Shown in pieces: positions 11,901-22,584 of a stretch of 64,000 bases of DNA (its first letter is position 1; each line of letters opens with the position of its first letter). Position numbers and translations under genes: made by a program. The stretch lies in assembly GCA_025403435.1 (NCBI GenBank), contig CM046340.1, positions 8,408,420 to 8,472,419 on the forward strand. Reading direction: 5' to 3'. This DNA is from Artocarpus heterophyllus. Its lineage: Eukaryota > Streptophyta > Magnoliopsida > Rosales > Moraceae. The notes below the pieces were generated by a model. It ran no database searches. It was not told the DNA's origin and saw nothing but the letters and a program-made list of their open reading frames with translations.

Positions 11901-13010
11901 CGTCAATGGTATTACAAATTTCATCAAGTGATAGTCTTATTCGGTTTCGAGATGAACACTGTGGATGATTGTATATACCATAAATTCAGTGGGAGTAAGT
12001 GTATTTTCTTGGTATTGTACGTTGATGACATACTGCTTGCCACCAATGATATAGGCTTATTGCACGAAACCAAGAGATTTCTATCGAAGAAATTTGAAAT
12101 GAAAGATCTTGGTGACGCCTCTTTTGTATTAGGAATTAAGATACACCGGGATCGCTCTCGGGGTTTACTTGGGTTATCACAAAAGAGCTATATCGAAAAG
12201 GTGCTTAAAAGATTTGACATGCAGGATTGTAAACCAGGAGATACCCCTGTGGCTAAAGGAGATAAATTCAGTTTAAGACAGTGTCCTAAGAACGACCTTG
12301 AGGTTAAGGAAATAGAAAAGATCCCATATGCATCAGCTGTTGGGAGTCTAATGTATGCTCAAGTTTGTACTCGTCCAGATATAACATACATTGTTGGATT
12401 ATTGGGCAGATATTTGAGTAACCCTGGAATGGATCATTGGAAAGCAGCCAAACGGGTTATGTGATATTTACAAAGAACAAAAGATCACATGCTTACATAT
12501 AGAAGGTCAGACCAACTCGAGATCATTGGTTATTTAGATTCGGATTTTGCTGGATATCAAGATAGTCGTCGATCCACTTCGGGCTATATTTTTCTGCTTG
12601 TTGGAGGAGCTATTTCTTGGAGGAGTGCCAAGCAGTCACTCATAGCTTCTTCCACTATGGAGGCAGAATTTATAGCATGTTATGAGGCATCCAATCATGG
12701 AATATGGCTGCGAAACTTTGTCACTGGGCTACAAATTGTGAAAAGTATAGAAAGACCACTTAAGTTGTTTTGTGACAATAAATCTACAGTCTTATATTCC
12801 AACAACAACAGAAGCTCTTCAAAGTCAAAACATATAGAGATTAAGTTTCTTGTTGTTAAAGAAAGAGTTCAGAGTGGTCAGGTGTCTATAGAGCATATTG
12901 GTACAAACTCCATGATAGCGGATCCGCTTACTAAAGGGCTTTCACCCAAGGTCTTTCATGAGCACACTGCTCACATGGGTGTTCAGTTATTTGATGATAT
13001 GCAGTTTTAG
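8967..13010 (+). pseudogene. Copia Gag-Pol polyprotein, one nonsense codon
   Basis: Encodes the structural and enzymatic proteins of a Ty1/copia element. Numbering from Met 8967: gag domain about 1-200, a Lys-rich stretch, a CX2CX4HX4C zinc knuckle at about 231-244, the aspartic protease motif DSGATTH at about 278, the integrase zinc-binding HHCC region at about 420-455, an integrase core with D480, D543 and E589, a reverse transcriptase with the YVDD motif, then RNase H with a DSDFAG motif. The frame runs open to a TGA at 12462-12464, just after the conserved KAAKRV motif, and continues in the same frame to TAG at 13008-13010 through the whole RNase H domain. The site where related proteins usually have Arg suggests CGA to TGA, a typical methylcytosine decay. 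One base change is the only visible damage. The true start may be the spliced ATG at 7468. Confidence 0.93.
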
Positions 13011-13406
13011 TGGGAGTTTGTATTTGAATGCTAATTTTCTTTATATATAGACATGGTGTGTTTGTATATGTTTTCTGCAGAAATAAAGAATACAGTTTAT
13101 TTACACTCTGATTTTGGTACGGTTTTGATCTCATTCAGATATAAAGTAGGACCAGTTGGAAATAGACATGTTTATATCACATTGCATGTAATTTCCATGC
13201 TACACATCCATACTTGATCTATGTCATTTGGTTATATCGATATACGTAATCATTGATGGGTTTAGTCACGCTACATTTGTGACGACGCTTTGGTTCTATA
13301 TTAGTATGATCAATGGACGAGATTGTTCAGGAATACCCTTATTTGTGATAGCAAAGGTTGAGCTCACTAAAGTTAACACATTTTTGTAAAGATACATATG
13401 TGACCC

Positions 13407-13417
13407 AAGTGGGAGAT
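13407..13417 (+). other. Polypurine tract of copia element
   Basis: AAGTGGGAGAT lies directly against the TGTTAG start of the 3' LTR, the position of the plus-strand primer in LTR elements. Confidence 0.75.
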
Positions 13418-13897
13418 TGTTAGAAAATAATTTTCATGTGGGCATACATATGTAATTAAATGTGTTATTTAATGCTATCTTAAAGTAAAGCCTAAATTAA
13501 AGTGATATAATTAAGATAAAGTTAAAAGGCTTTATTGGGTATTAAAAATAATGTATGGGTTATATTTGTTAATATTATATGTGTAGATACCAATTTGTAA
13601 TTTCCAGATTTTATGATGGACGAAACTGGAAATACACTAAAATAACAAAAGTTATATATTTTGGTTATGGTCCCCAATTCATACGTATCATTCATTCAGA
13701 AAGTTTTCAGATATTCCTACTTCTCTGAAATCCCATCTTCAGAAAAGAATTCAAGGAATACGTATTGAATTGGAAGGCAATAACCCATATCAATTAAAGA
13801 TCATGAATTCAGGTACGCTTCCGCAATTTGGTATGATTCTTCTCAATAGTTTGACATGAAAGATCCTGTAAAAATTTTGGTTCAATCTGGTCTAACA
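13418..13897 (+). repeat. 3' LTR of the copia element
   Basis: It begins TGTTAGAAAATAA, ends GGTCTAACA and matches the 5' LTR. It keeps the ATGAATTCAG plus GTACGC sequence at the matching place, so the proposed mini-exon is retained in both LTRs. Confidence 0.95.
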
Positions 13898-14240
13898 CTT
13901 CATTGTTAAATTAGTAAACACTTGAAAAGAAATAAATGATATTTACTCCTAATACTTTACTCTTCTTTCCGATCCTATTACCTTTTCTTTTACATTTTTT
14001 TTTACTATTTAGTAAATGTATTAATAATTAGTTTCTTCTTTTTTTCCCCTGGTTGTCTTATTCTTTTGTACAGAATGTACTAGAAGAAGTTTCTCTTTTC
14101 TTATTATTGCATGTATAGCTAACATTGGTGCACTCGTAAATATACCTTTTTCTAAGCATTGTACTGGCAATTGTATATATGAGACAGACAATGCCTGAGC
14201 TCATGTTTTTTGCTGAGCCTTTTCACAAATTCCCTCTGCA
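13898..14240. other. Short intergenic gap
   Basis: AT-rich spacer between the copia element and an older copia fragment. Apart from the target duplication CTTCA at its left edge and a possible MITE end near 13914, nothing is recognised. Confidence 0.4.
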
Positions 14241-15545
14241 CGTAGAAAGACATAAAGCCAGATTAGTTGCCAAGGGTTTTCACAAACCCATGGCCTTGAT
14301 TACTTTGAGACTTTCAGCCCCGTGGTCAAACCAACCACTATTCGCATTGTTCTTACCTTGCCCCTTCCTCACAGATGGTTATTGCTGCAATTTGATGTTC
14401 ACAAGGCCTTCTTGAACGGGAATCCCACTGAGGATTTTTATATGGAGCAACCCCCTGGTTTCATTAGTCCCACAACCCAACAGTTTGTGTGCAAACTCAC
14501 TAAAGCTCTCTATGGCCTTAAGTAGTCCCTACGTGCATGGTATACCAAACTTAGTACTTGCCTTCTTCAATGGGGTTTTCATAGCTCCAAAGCAGATACT
14601 TCAATGTTCTATTTTCACTTTGGCTCCATCATGATTATTTTGTTAGTCTACGTAGATGACAATATCCTCACAGGTAGTCATGCTTCTTTGGTCACTACTC
14701 TAATTAGCAAACTCAATGGGCAATTTGCTCTCAAAGATCTCAGACCCTTACACTACTTTCTTGGCCTTCAGGTAATTAGCTCCACTCCTACCTCTCTTCA
14801 CCTCTGTCAGCGCAAATATATTCTTAATTCTTCTTCGCAAAACTAATATAATGACATGAAAGCCTTATTCCACGTCAATGAGTTTTGGTCCTACCTTATC
14901 ACTTCATGATGGTGTCCTTCTGGAAAATCCAACTAATTATCTTAGTATTGTTGGTGCCCTGCAGTATTGTACCTTGACTCGGCCTGACATTAGTTTTGCA
15001 GTCAATGGACTATGTCAATTCATGCACGCTCCTACAAATAGTCATTGGCAAGCTGTGAAGAGAGTTCTTCGGTACTTGCAAGCCCCGACTCATCTTCCCT
15101 CAGTTTGTTACACCGATGTTGACTGGGCCAGTTGCCCCGATGGCCGTCGCAGCACTTGTGAATATTGTTTTTTCATGGGTCCTAATTTTATATCATGGAC
15201 CTTTTCTATAAAATAGTGGTCTCTTGCTCTAGTGCTGAATCTGAATATCGTGGCCTTGCAAATGGAGCTGCGGAACTGTTCTAGATTGAGTCCGTCCTCC
15301 GCGAGTTGCATTGTCCACTTCAAGCTCGTCCTTGCTCTTATATGATAACATTAGTGCCGCCTATCTTGCAGCTAATCCTATTATGCATGCTCGCACTAAG
15401 CATGTGGAGATTAACTACCACTTTATTTGTGAGCGAGTTGTCTAACAAAGTCTTCGTATTTCCCATATCCTTCCAAAGATCAGCTTGCCAACGTCATGAC
15501 TAAGGCTCTCCCCACTCAATGGTTTCTCAATTTGCGTAAAAATAT
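14241..15545 (+). pseudogene. Decayed copia fragment: RT and RNase H
   Basis: Broken copia pol of a lineage different from the neighbour at 7082-13897. Recognisable pieces in order: [10 protein letters not shown] near 14250, FDVHKAFLNGN near 14392, KALYGLK followed by a stop near 14521, LLVYVDDN near 14640, LHYFLGLQV near 14750, TRPDISFAVN near 14978, YTDVDWASCPDGRRST near 15109 and the RNase H end near 15380-15500. Frames change several times and stops are frequent. gag, protease and integrase are absent, and no LTRs are visible. It cannot make a working protein. Confidence 0.88.
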
Positions 15546-15820
15546 TTAAAAAAAAGATTTACCAATTTAATATTATCTATTTACATTTTTCGTGTTCGGC
15601 ACTCAATAAATATGATGAGATTACCAATTTACTATGCTTGAGTTATATATTTTGGTATTTTGATCAACTATTTTATTTGCTTTGTGTTCCTGGTCGTGTT
15701 TTGACGGACTAACCACATATTTTAGTCACTCATATATTTTTTATTCAATTAAAGTTATATTTTTACCTTTTTTAGAATTAAATATCATTCTTCATGTGTT
15801 TTAAGATATCATTCCTTTAC

Positions 15821-15990
15821 TTAACTACTGTTTGGCAACGGTTCCCACCACAAAATCAGTTATGAACAGTGTAAAGCTCTTACATGCTACATAACAATAA
15901 AAAAAAATTGCTACGGTGTAAAACTATCATATGCTACAGTAAAAGTGGTTCTAACCAATGGTTTCCACCACCTTTCCAAACACACTATTA
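15821..15990. repeat. MITE with GTTTGG ends
   Basis: The left end reads TTAACTACTGTTTGGCAA and the right end, reverse complemented, reads TAATAGTGTGTTTGGAAA, an imperfect terminal inverted repeat around 170 bp of non-coding DNA with two GCTACRGT-type motifs inside. Confidence 0.5.
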
Positions 15991-16131
15991 GACCGGTAGG
16001 CCTGTCAAGCTGAAACGCACAGCTTCATCTCCAATTGCACGCACACATCTGTCCAAAACCAGCTATCTTAGTTGACAAACACATGGGTGCTGGTTCACAG
16101 CTGGTACCATATTGAAGAGTAGTCCTCTACA

Positions 16132-16160
16132 TATATATATATATATATACACACACACAT
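16132..16160. repeat. TA/CA microsatellite
   Basis: A run of about ten TA units is followed directly by a run of CA units. Confidence 0.9.
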
Positions 16161-16512
16161 TCCTTCTTTTGTCGTTTCTTTATCATACAATATATAATCA
16201 GATGTGTTAGCCGGAGTACTAATATGAAATCTCTGCAAGGTCATCGAGAGTAGGACCTTTTAATGTAGGATGCCCTGGCAAAGCAATGTAATGGCTTTGA
16301 TTGAGTACAGTTGACAGCATGCTCATGCGTCCATATTACTCCATGAACGGCCCTTACTTGTTTTTTTTTTTTTCAAAAGAAGAACATTGAGGTCCCATCA
16401 ACGCATTATACACGACCACTTCATGAAAAAAAAATAATAATAATAATAAAGAAAGAAACCAGTTGGCAACTATCATACAAAATGAGAAGATCTTTCACTA
16501 ATCAAATCGGAG

Positions 16513-16765
16513 CATTAGGTTATGGTGTAGTTTGCAGGACACCTTTGCTAGGTTTTCTTTATCCTTTTACTTAGAGTTCGAAATTCCGAAGGCTCGGGTG
16601 AGGCCACTTGGCACTAGGGCTGTGGTGGGCAAATGATACTAGGCCGAAGGCATAGAGAGAATAGTTGAAGCCTTGATCTAGTCGATCCGCGTGATTATCA
16701 ATGTGTCAAAGGGGCTAGGGAGCAGATGACATCACCCTAGTTCGTTTTTCCTTAAAAAAAAAAAT
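16513..16765 (+). repeat. Possible SINE with A-rich tail
   Basis: A tRNA-like head is suggested by TGTAGTTTGCAGGACACC near 16530 and the B-box-like GAGTTCGAAATTCC near 16575, about the right distance apart. A more GC-rich body follows, then CCTTAAAAAAAAAAA near 16750, resembling a SINE tail. The B box is imperfect, so the call is tentative. Confidence 0.35.
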
Positions 16766-18482
16766 CAAATCAGGGCGGAATTTAATTAGCCAAACATATA
16801 TTGCTTTTGCTGTAAGTATCATTACTGAAAGGATTCAATATTGCTGAACTAGCAAATGTATAATGTGGATCGAATTAAGCATTTCCATAAAGAAAATTAG
16901 CGCCAAAAGTTGTTCTTTTCCTTTAATGTCTCCCTTTCAATAGCTGGAAACGCATAATCATAACCAAAGAGACGCTTCCCATATGTACTTTAATTTATAC
17001 GGAGGTAACACATTGTTTAGTGTACTAAACTCTAATGTGAACATACATGTTTGAAAATTCTACTATAAGACTAAAAAGCTGGTCTGAAAATATTGCACAC
17101 AACCTGTAAAGCATTTCCCTACTACTTTGTTTATATTTTGTATAATAGAAGGCTCATAGTGGTAGATCTAATTTAGCTTAAACTAGAGAAACAAGTCATT
17201 CAAAAGGGTCAAAAAAAAAAAAAAGAATTAGATAATGTACTAATAGTCCAATATGCAATCATGGGATGTTTCCTCTCTTCTCATGGCCAAGCCCAACCCA
17301 TTCATTTTCCTTTTTATATTGTGTGGGGTAATCAGCCCCACCAATTCATCATTCACTTACTTTTGGAGGCACATTTCTCCTTTTGTTATCTCAAATTTTG
17401 TTGTTATTTTTGCCAGGGTAGCCATGAAAACAACATCCAATATCGATCGCAATATGGTTATTATTATCATATACCATACAAATTACAAAGTGTTCATCTA
17501 AAATCATGTGGGACTTAAAATCAGTCAAGAAAAGGTTGAACAACAAAATGGATTAATACCCAACAAAAATATGTTAGATTTATATAAAAAAAAAAAGGCC
17601 TTCAAATATCTTTTCTATGAAAATGTCAGAATGCCAAGGGCTCACATTCTACAAACATGTCAATAAATAAATTGCAATAAAAGCTATACTAATAAGATGA
17701 TTTTGTTTCCCTTAAAAAAAAGATGATTTTGTCCATTGATTTTGCTTTTTTTTTTCTTATGGAAAATGATTATGTTCCATTGTTCAAACTGCAAGTTTGA
17801 GAAAGTCAAATGACCATAAAATTTGATTCAAATATGATATGAAACCACATCCAAAAGAAGAGAGGGAAAAAGGGAAATCTTGGGTTTATGGATTTTACAA
17901 AAAAGAGTATTCTTGGACAAGACTTTTAAAGGAGCGTTTTCTTGTCCTCTCCTATGGCATATCTTCCACTCAAATTCGCTCAAAAGAAAAATAAGCCACT
18001 GTAACTGTAACACCCTTTGACGAGGACGTTACCATTACAATCCACATTCACATCAACCAAAAAATAATAATGAGAATAAATAAATAATAAACAAAAAGCA
18101 AAAAATAAAAAAGTAAAACTAAGTTGGCCTTCCCAAAGATTTTTCCAAAACTAACCACAAAAAAAAATACTAAATCACATATGCTATATCAAACTTTTCT
18201 TAAACAAAACCAGAATCCAAAAATCCCTCTTGGCAATAACAAAAAATGCGACAAGATTTTCTCACAATATATACATCTTTGTACTTTCTATGTTTTTCAC
18301 TCCTCTCTCTCAACAAAACACGTTTTCCTAAGAACCCAGAAAACCATTTTTCATTTTCACTTCACTTCTGAGCCCACTATTTGTCATGACCATGCATTTC
18401 TCGCCAATTTTTGTCACACAAACAAACTAAAACTATACACAAATTTCGGACCTTTTTCTTCTTGAATACATCATTAAACAAT

Positions 18483-20731
18483 ATGGGGTCTGCAACATCT
18501 TCAATGGCTGCAAAATTTGCATTTTTCCCACCAGACCCTCCTTCTTACAACGTGTATGTGGAGGAATCAAGTGGGAAAATTGAAATGAGGATATCAGATT
18601 TTCATCTTAGAGAAGACGTGGACGTGATGAAATTGAGCACCAAGAAAGGGAATGAGATTGTGGCTATGTACATGAAGAACCCATCTGCTTCACTCACACT
18701 GCTTTACTCTCATGGAAACGCCGCTGATCTTGGTCAGATGTATCATATTTTCACTGAGCTTAGTCTTCATCTGGGTGTTAATCTTATGGGGTTAGTTAGT
18801 TATTTGTCACTTTCAAATGGGTTTTCATTTTTTTAAGAAATAATTGCAGTTTTGATGCTTTTGAGGGATAAAAAAAAAATAAAAAAAGGAATGTTTTTTT
18901 TTCGCATGAATTGACAGTGTTTGTTGTCATGTCCAGGTACGACTATTCTGGGTATGGACAATCTACTGGAAAGGTATAAATATTCTCTGTAACACCCTCT
19001 TTCAAGCCCAAAATCTGAGCACGTGTAACAATTGTTTCAGAAATGTAAATTAAAAAAAAAAGCCAATGAGGAAACAATATGAGTTGACTTGTATTGTTCT
19101 CATAATCTGCTTAGTTTTCTGCTCTGTTTATTCATTTATTTTTTAAATATTTGTAACATGATTTTTCTTTTTTGTTTCACCTATTATTAGCCAAGTGAGC
19201 AGGACACTTATGCAGATATAGAGGCTGCATACAAATGCCTTGAAGAGAAGTATGGTGTGAAAGAGGAAGACATTATATTGTACGGACAGTCAGTTGGGAG
19301 TGGGCCTGCTTTGGAATTGGCCACTAGATTGCCTCGCTTGAGGGCTGTGGTTCTGCACAGTCCAATCCTTTCTGGCCTTCGGGTCATGTATCCGGTCAAG
19401 CGCACGTTCTGGTTCGACATTTACAAGGTTTTAGTTTTACACATGTTCTCTTTGCCCTCATTGCATAACGACATATGTTCCAAGCGCTTTATCTACGGAA
19501 TAGTACTGTTCCTCACTTAAAACTTTTTTGGCCCTGTAATGCTGCAGAATATTGATAAAATTCCGCTTGTCAACTGCTCGGTTCTGGTAATTCATGTGAG
19601 TGGACTATTTTTCCAGCATTCTTCCACCAAGCAATGATTTTAACAATCATTTTCTGCATTACATGGCTTAGTTCCGATTTTGCATCTGAATTGAATTGTA
19701 AAGTTATATTTTTTGGTGCACTCTCTTAATAAATTGTACTTTTAAATCAACTTGGTGTTTCTCGTTTAAAATTTCCTGGACTGGTCGTATTGGTTGTTTA
19801 TAGATACTAATATTATTGCCCCTATTAAAGCACACGAAATACTTTTTAAGTCTGATCAGTTAGGAAGCATTTGTCCAAACCTTTCATTTAGATTAATAAG
19901 AGCATGTTTGGTTACTGTGTTTGAACTGAGCATTCAAACTAAATTTTAAATTTTGGTGAGAAAAATTTTGTAGCAAAAATATTTAAATTGTGAACTGCAC
20001 GTAACATAAGAATGTGAGACAAAGTTATCAAGGTTGATTTAAAGTTCCAAGCTAATTTAGTTAAAGAATGTCCCTCTTGACATTGTTGTGTCAAATTTGA
20101 TAGGGAACTGAAGATGAAGTTGTGGATTTTTCCCATGGTAAGCAGCTTTGGGAGCTTTGCAAGGAGAAGTATGAACCTTTGTGGCTCAAAGGAGGAAATC
20201 ACTGCAATTTGGAGCTCTATCCAGAGTACTTGAGGCATCTCAGAAAGTTCATATCCGCCATCGAGAAACTTCCAAGCGTCGAAGTCTCAACCGAGCAGGC
20301 TACAGAAAAACCAGAGAGTCCTGTGAAGACGGAAGACAACAACACAGAGAAGGCCAGGCCCAGCACTGACCATAAAGAGAAGTCTAGGACTAGCATCGGG
20401 CAAGGAGAAAAATCAAGGCTCAGCACGGACAGCAGAGAGAAATCAAGAACCAGCACTGACAAGAGGGAGAAGACAAGAAGGAGCATTGATCGGCAGGGAA
20501 AAGCGAGGAACAGCACAGATCATTCAGAGAGAGCACGAAATAGCTTCGACCGGTTAGTTTAATCATCAATTCTTTATATTTATTTATTTGTCCTAACACT
20601 TTTGCATTTGAGCAAGACAAAAACATGTCATTTGACTGTTGCCAATTCATGATGGCAGCTTAGGAGACATGGTGAGATCTGTCGGATTGTGTAATGTCGA
20701 TTGTTTGAGGCAGGCAGCTTCGGAGGCATGA
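18483..20731 (+). CDS. ABHD17-like alpha/beta hydrolase
   Basis: Exons: 18483-18790, 18937-18973, 19191-19427, 19548-19595, 20104-20552 and 20659-20731, giving 383 residues. All introns are GT-AG and the phases agree. It belongs to the alpha/beta hydrolase family related to animal ABHD17 depalmitoylases; the plant substrates are not known to me. The catalytic triad is visible: Ser149 in GQSVGSG, Asp214 in GTEDEVVD and His243 in GGNHCN. The HGNAAD motif near the oxyanion hole is present. The N terminus begins MGSATSS, a good N-myristoylation signal, and lacks the Cys cluster that animal ABHD17 uses for palmitoylation. After the hydrolase fold, residues 293-362 form seven units of ten residues with the pattern K-S-R-x-S-T-D-x-x-E, and the chain ends with a conserved Cys-containing tail. 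Start chosen because [14 protein letters not shown] is the expected beginning; upstream in-frame codons look like 5' UTR. A TATA-like AATATATA lies near 18266. Confidence 0.93.
19894..20000. repeat. Degenerate GTTTGGT MITE in intron 4
   Basis: AGCATGTTTGGTTACTG is followed by TTTAAATTTTGGTGAGAAAA and TTTTGTAGCAAAAAT, matching the interior of the elements at 1304 and 1568. It sits inside intron 4 of the hydrolase gene and does not touch a splice site. Confidence 0.45.
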
Positions 20732-20948
20732 GGTCGAAAATTAAGGACAAGTTCTTGTACTTGGGGTTGTAAATTTGTTTTGGGATTCCGTTTTTGAATG
20801 AATAGTTGGGATGTTGTTTAGATGTTGGCGGTGACCTTTTTTCCTCCATGTTACATGGGAGCATGTAACTTCCCCCCTGCTTGGGGGGTCTTTCCTTTAT
20901 CTTTGATTTATTTTGCTGGGCTGATGTGAAATTATGAAAAACAAAAAT

Positions 20949-20954
20949 AATAAA
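20949..20954 (+). promoter_or_regulatory. Candidate poly(A) signal of hydrolase gene
   Basis: AATAAA lies about 220 bases after the stop codon at 20731, a plausible place for 3' end formation. Confidence 0.4.
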
Positions 20955-21011
20955 CATGGCAACCGACTCTCTCTCAATTCAGTATACCTTGTATTTCTTT
21001 GTTGTAAACAT

Positions 21012-21176
21012 TTATGGCCGTTTGGTACTATTTTCAAAATAGATGAAAATATTTTTGTTTTGAAAAATAAGAATTTTTTAAGAATTATGCTGAGAGTGTT
21101 TTTAAAACTTTTACCTCGAAATATATGTAAAAATATTTTTATAAATTTTAAGAACAGAAACAAACGGGGCCCTAGT
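21012..21176. repeat. MITE with CCGTTTG ends
   Basis: It starts ATGGCCGTTTGGTAC and ends AACGGGGCCCTAG; the ends are imperfect inverted repeats (GGCCGTTTGG against GGGCCCCGTTTG). The interior is AT-rich and non-coding. Confidence 0.5.
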
Positions 21177-21488
21177 TCTTTGTTTTTGATTAGTAAGAAT
21201 ACCTATACAAATTTATATATATTAGTAGTTTGGGCAGCGTTGATAGGGGTTTTAGCTCAATAATTTTCTCATAAGTCACTTACGATTAATAATATCAAAA
21301 AAAAAAAATTAAAGCATGTAGAAAATAAAAAACACAAAAAATTATAATGGTTCACTTAATTTGAGCTATGTCTACTTTAAGGCTCTCTCTTTATTTTTTT
21401 TCTTTTTAATACACAAATGCGAGAAAGGCCAAACCAAAAGATAGAATAATCAGCCCCTTCTCTTTCAATAATAATAATATATTCGTTT

Positions 21489-22584
21489 CTAATTTTATTC
21501 TGAGCAATAAACTCTTTCCATAACTCACTTATCCTTGACCAAAAGAAATAGATATTTAAGCACCGCCAATATTTTTATTTTTCTTTTTCAAAAAAGAAAA
21601 AGATCTCAACTTTTATGATTTTTAAAATATTAAACTATTTTAAAAAAAAATTTCAAGAAGAATGATATATTTCATAAATAAATTTGGTCTAATTAAGAAT
21701 GTGGTTATCTTATCTTCATGCTTATTTTGTCCAAAAAGTTTGTACAGAATAAAAATAAAACAGGCTTTTAAATTCAACAAATACCATTATAGATTCTAAA
21801 AACAGTAAAATAAAGTTAAAAATAATTAAAATTAGAAGTTATAATTATGTAACTAACTCAATTTATTATTTGTTTAAAGAAAATATTATAGGAAAAAAAA
21901 TATTCCTATTGCAGCTCAAACCCAAAAACAAAGATGTTGGCAGTGCTTAAACATCTGTTTCTTTTGGTCAAGGATAAGTGAATTATGGGCAGAGTTTATT
22001 GCTTAGAATAAAATTAGATTAAAATCTCGGCAAAGGGACAACCTTTTGCACAATCACTTGCGCAAAATATCTGTTCCTAAAACAAAAACCTACTCTCCTT
22101 AGCCAAGAACAAGCCATCAACTAAAAGGCTGTAAAATAGAATCAGAAGTGCAACAAGTGGTTAAATTAATACACATTTTAGGTCCGTTGATGTGGATTTG
22201 GCAATGTAACAATTCATAACTAAGCTGTTATAAACCTAAGAATATTGGCTTGGTTTTGAGCTACAATAGAAATTTTTTTTCTATAATATTTTCTTTAAAT
22301 AAATAATAAATTGGGTTAGTTATAAAATTATACCTCATACTTTTAATTATTTTTAAGTTTATTTTACTGTTTTTAGAATATATAAAGGTATCTTTTGAAT
22401 TTAAAAAACTTGTTTTAATTTTATTCCTTACAACCGTTTGGGAGAGAATAAACATGAAGATAAGACAACGATATTCTTAATTAGACCAAATTTATTTATG
22501 AAATATATTATTCTTCTTGAGAAATTTTTTAAAAATAGTTTAGTATTTTAAAAGCTATAAAAGTTGAGATTTTTTTCCTTTTTA
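21489..22584. repeat. Large nested inverted-repeat cluster
   Basis: Two pairs of arms are visible. The short pair, 21489-21570 and 21937-22018, are reverse complements over about 82 bases (for example CACTTATCCTTGACCAAAAG against its complement). The long pair, 21590-21925 and 22250-22584, are reverse complements over about 335 bases with modest divergence. The order is A, B, A', spacer, B'. Nothing is coded. It looks like one foldback element (A-B-A') plus a second B copy in inverse orientation, or two related elements. A transcript crossing it could form a long double-stranded RNA. Confidence 0.75.

Larger units (their letters stand above)
7082..13897 (+). mobile_element. Nearly intact Ty1/copia retrotransposon
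   Basis: The element is about 6.8 kb. It has two similar LTRs (481 and 480 bp), a primer binding site like that for initiator tRNA-Met just after the 5' LTR, a polypurine tract just before the 3' LTR, and a Gag-Pol frame in the order gag, zinc knuckle, protease, integrase, reverse transcriptase, RNase H. Integrase before reverse transcriptase defines Ty1/copia. The LTRs start TGTT and end AACA, and differ by eye at about eight bases plus one T-run indel, so the insertion is fairly young. The flanks CCTCA and CTTCA are a probable 5-bp target duplication with one change. The coding frame is interrupted by a single TGA at 12462-12464. Confidence 0.95.
15546..18264. other. Intergenic DNA upstream of hydrolase gene
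   Basis: No gene recognised. It holds one MITE (15821-15990), a TA/CA microsatellite (16132-16160) and a SINE-like segment (16513-16765). The open frames near 17253-17518 and 17828-18013 (minus strand) have no recognisable domain and lie in AT-rich DNA. Confidence 0.5.

Noticed and set aside
17253..17518. Two overlapping frames of 82 and 85 codons
   Set aside because: Different frames over AT-rich intergenic DNA, no domain and no splice-supported extension.
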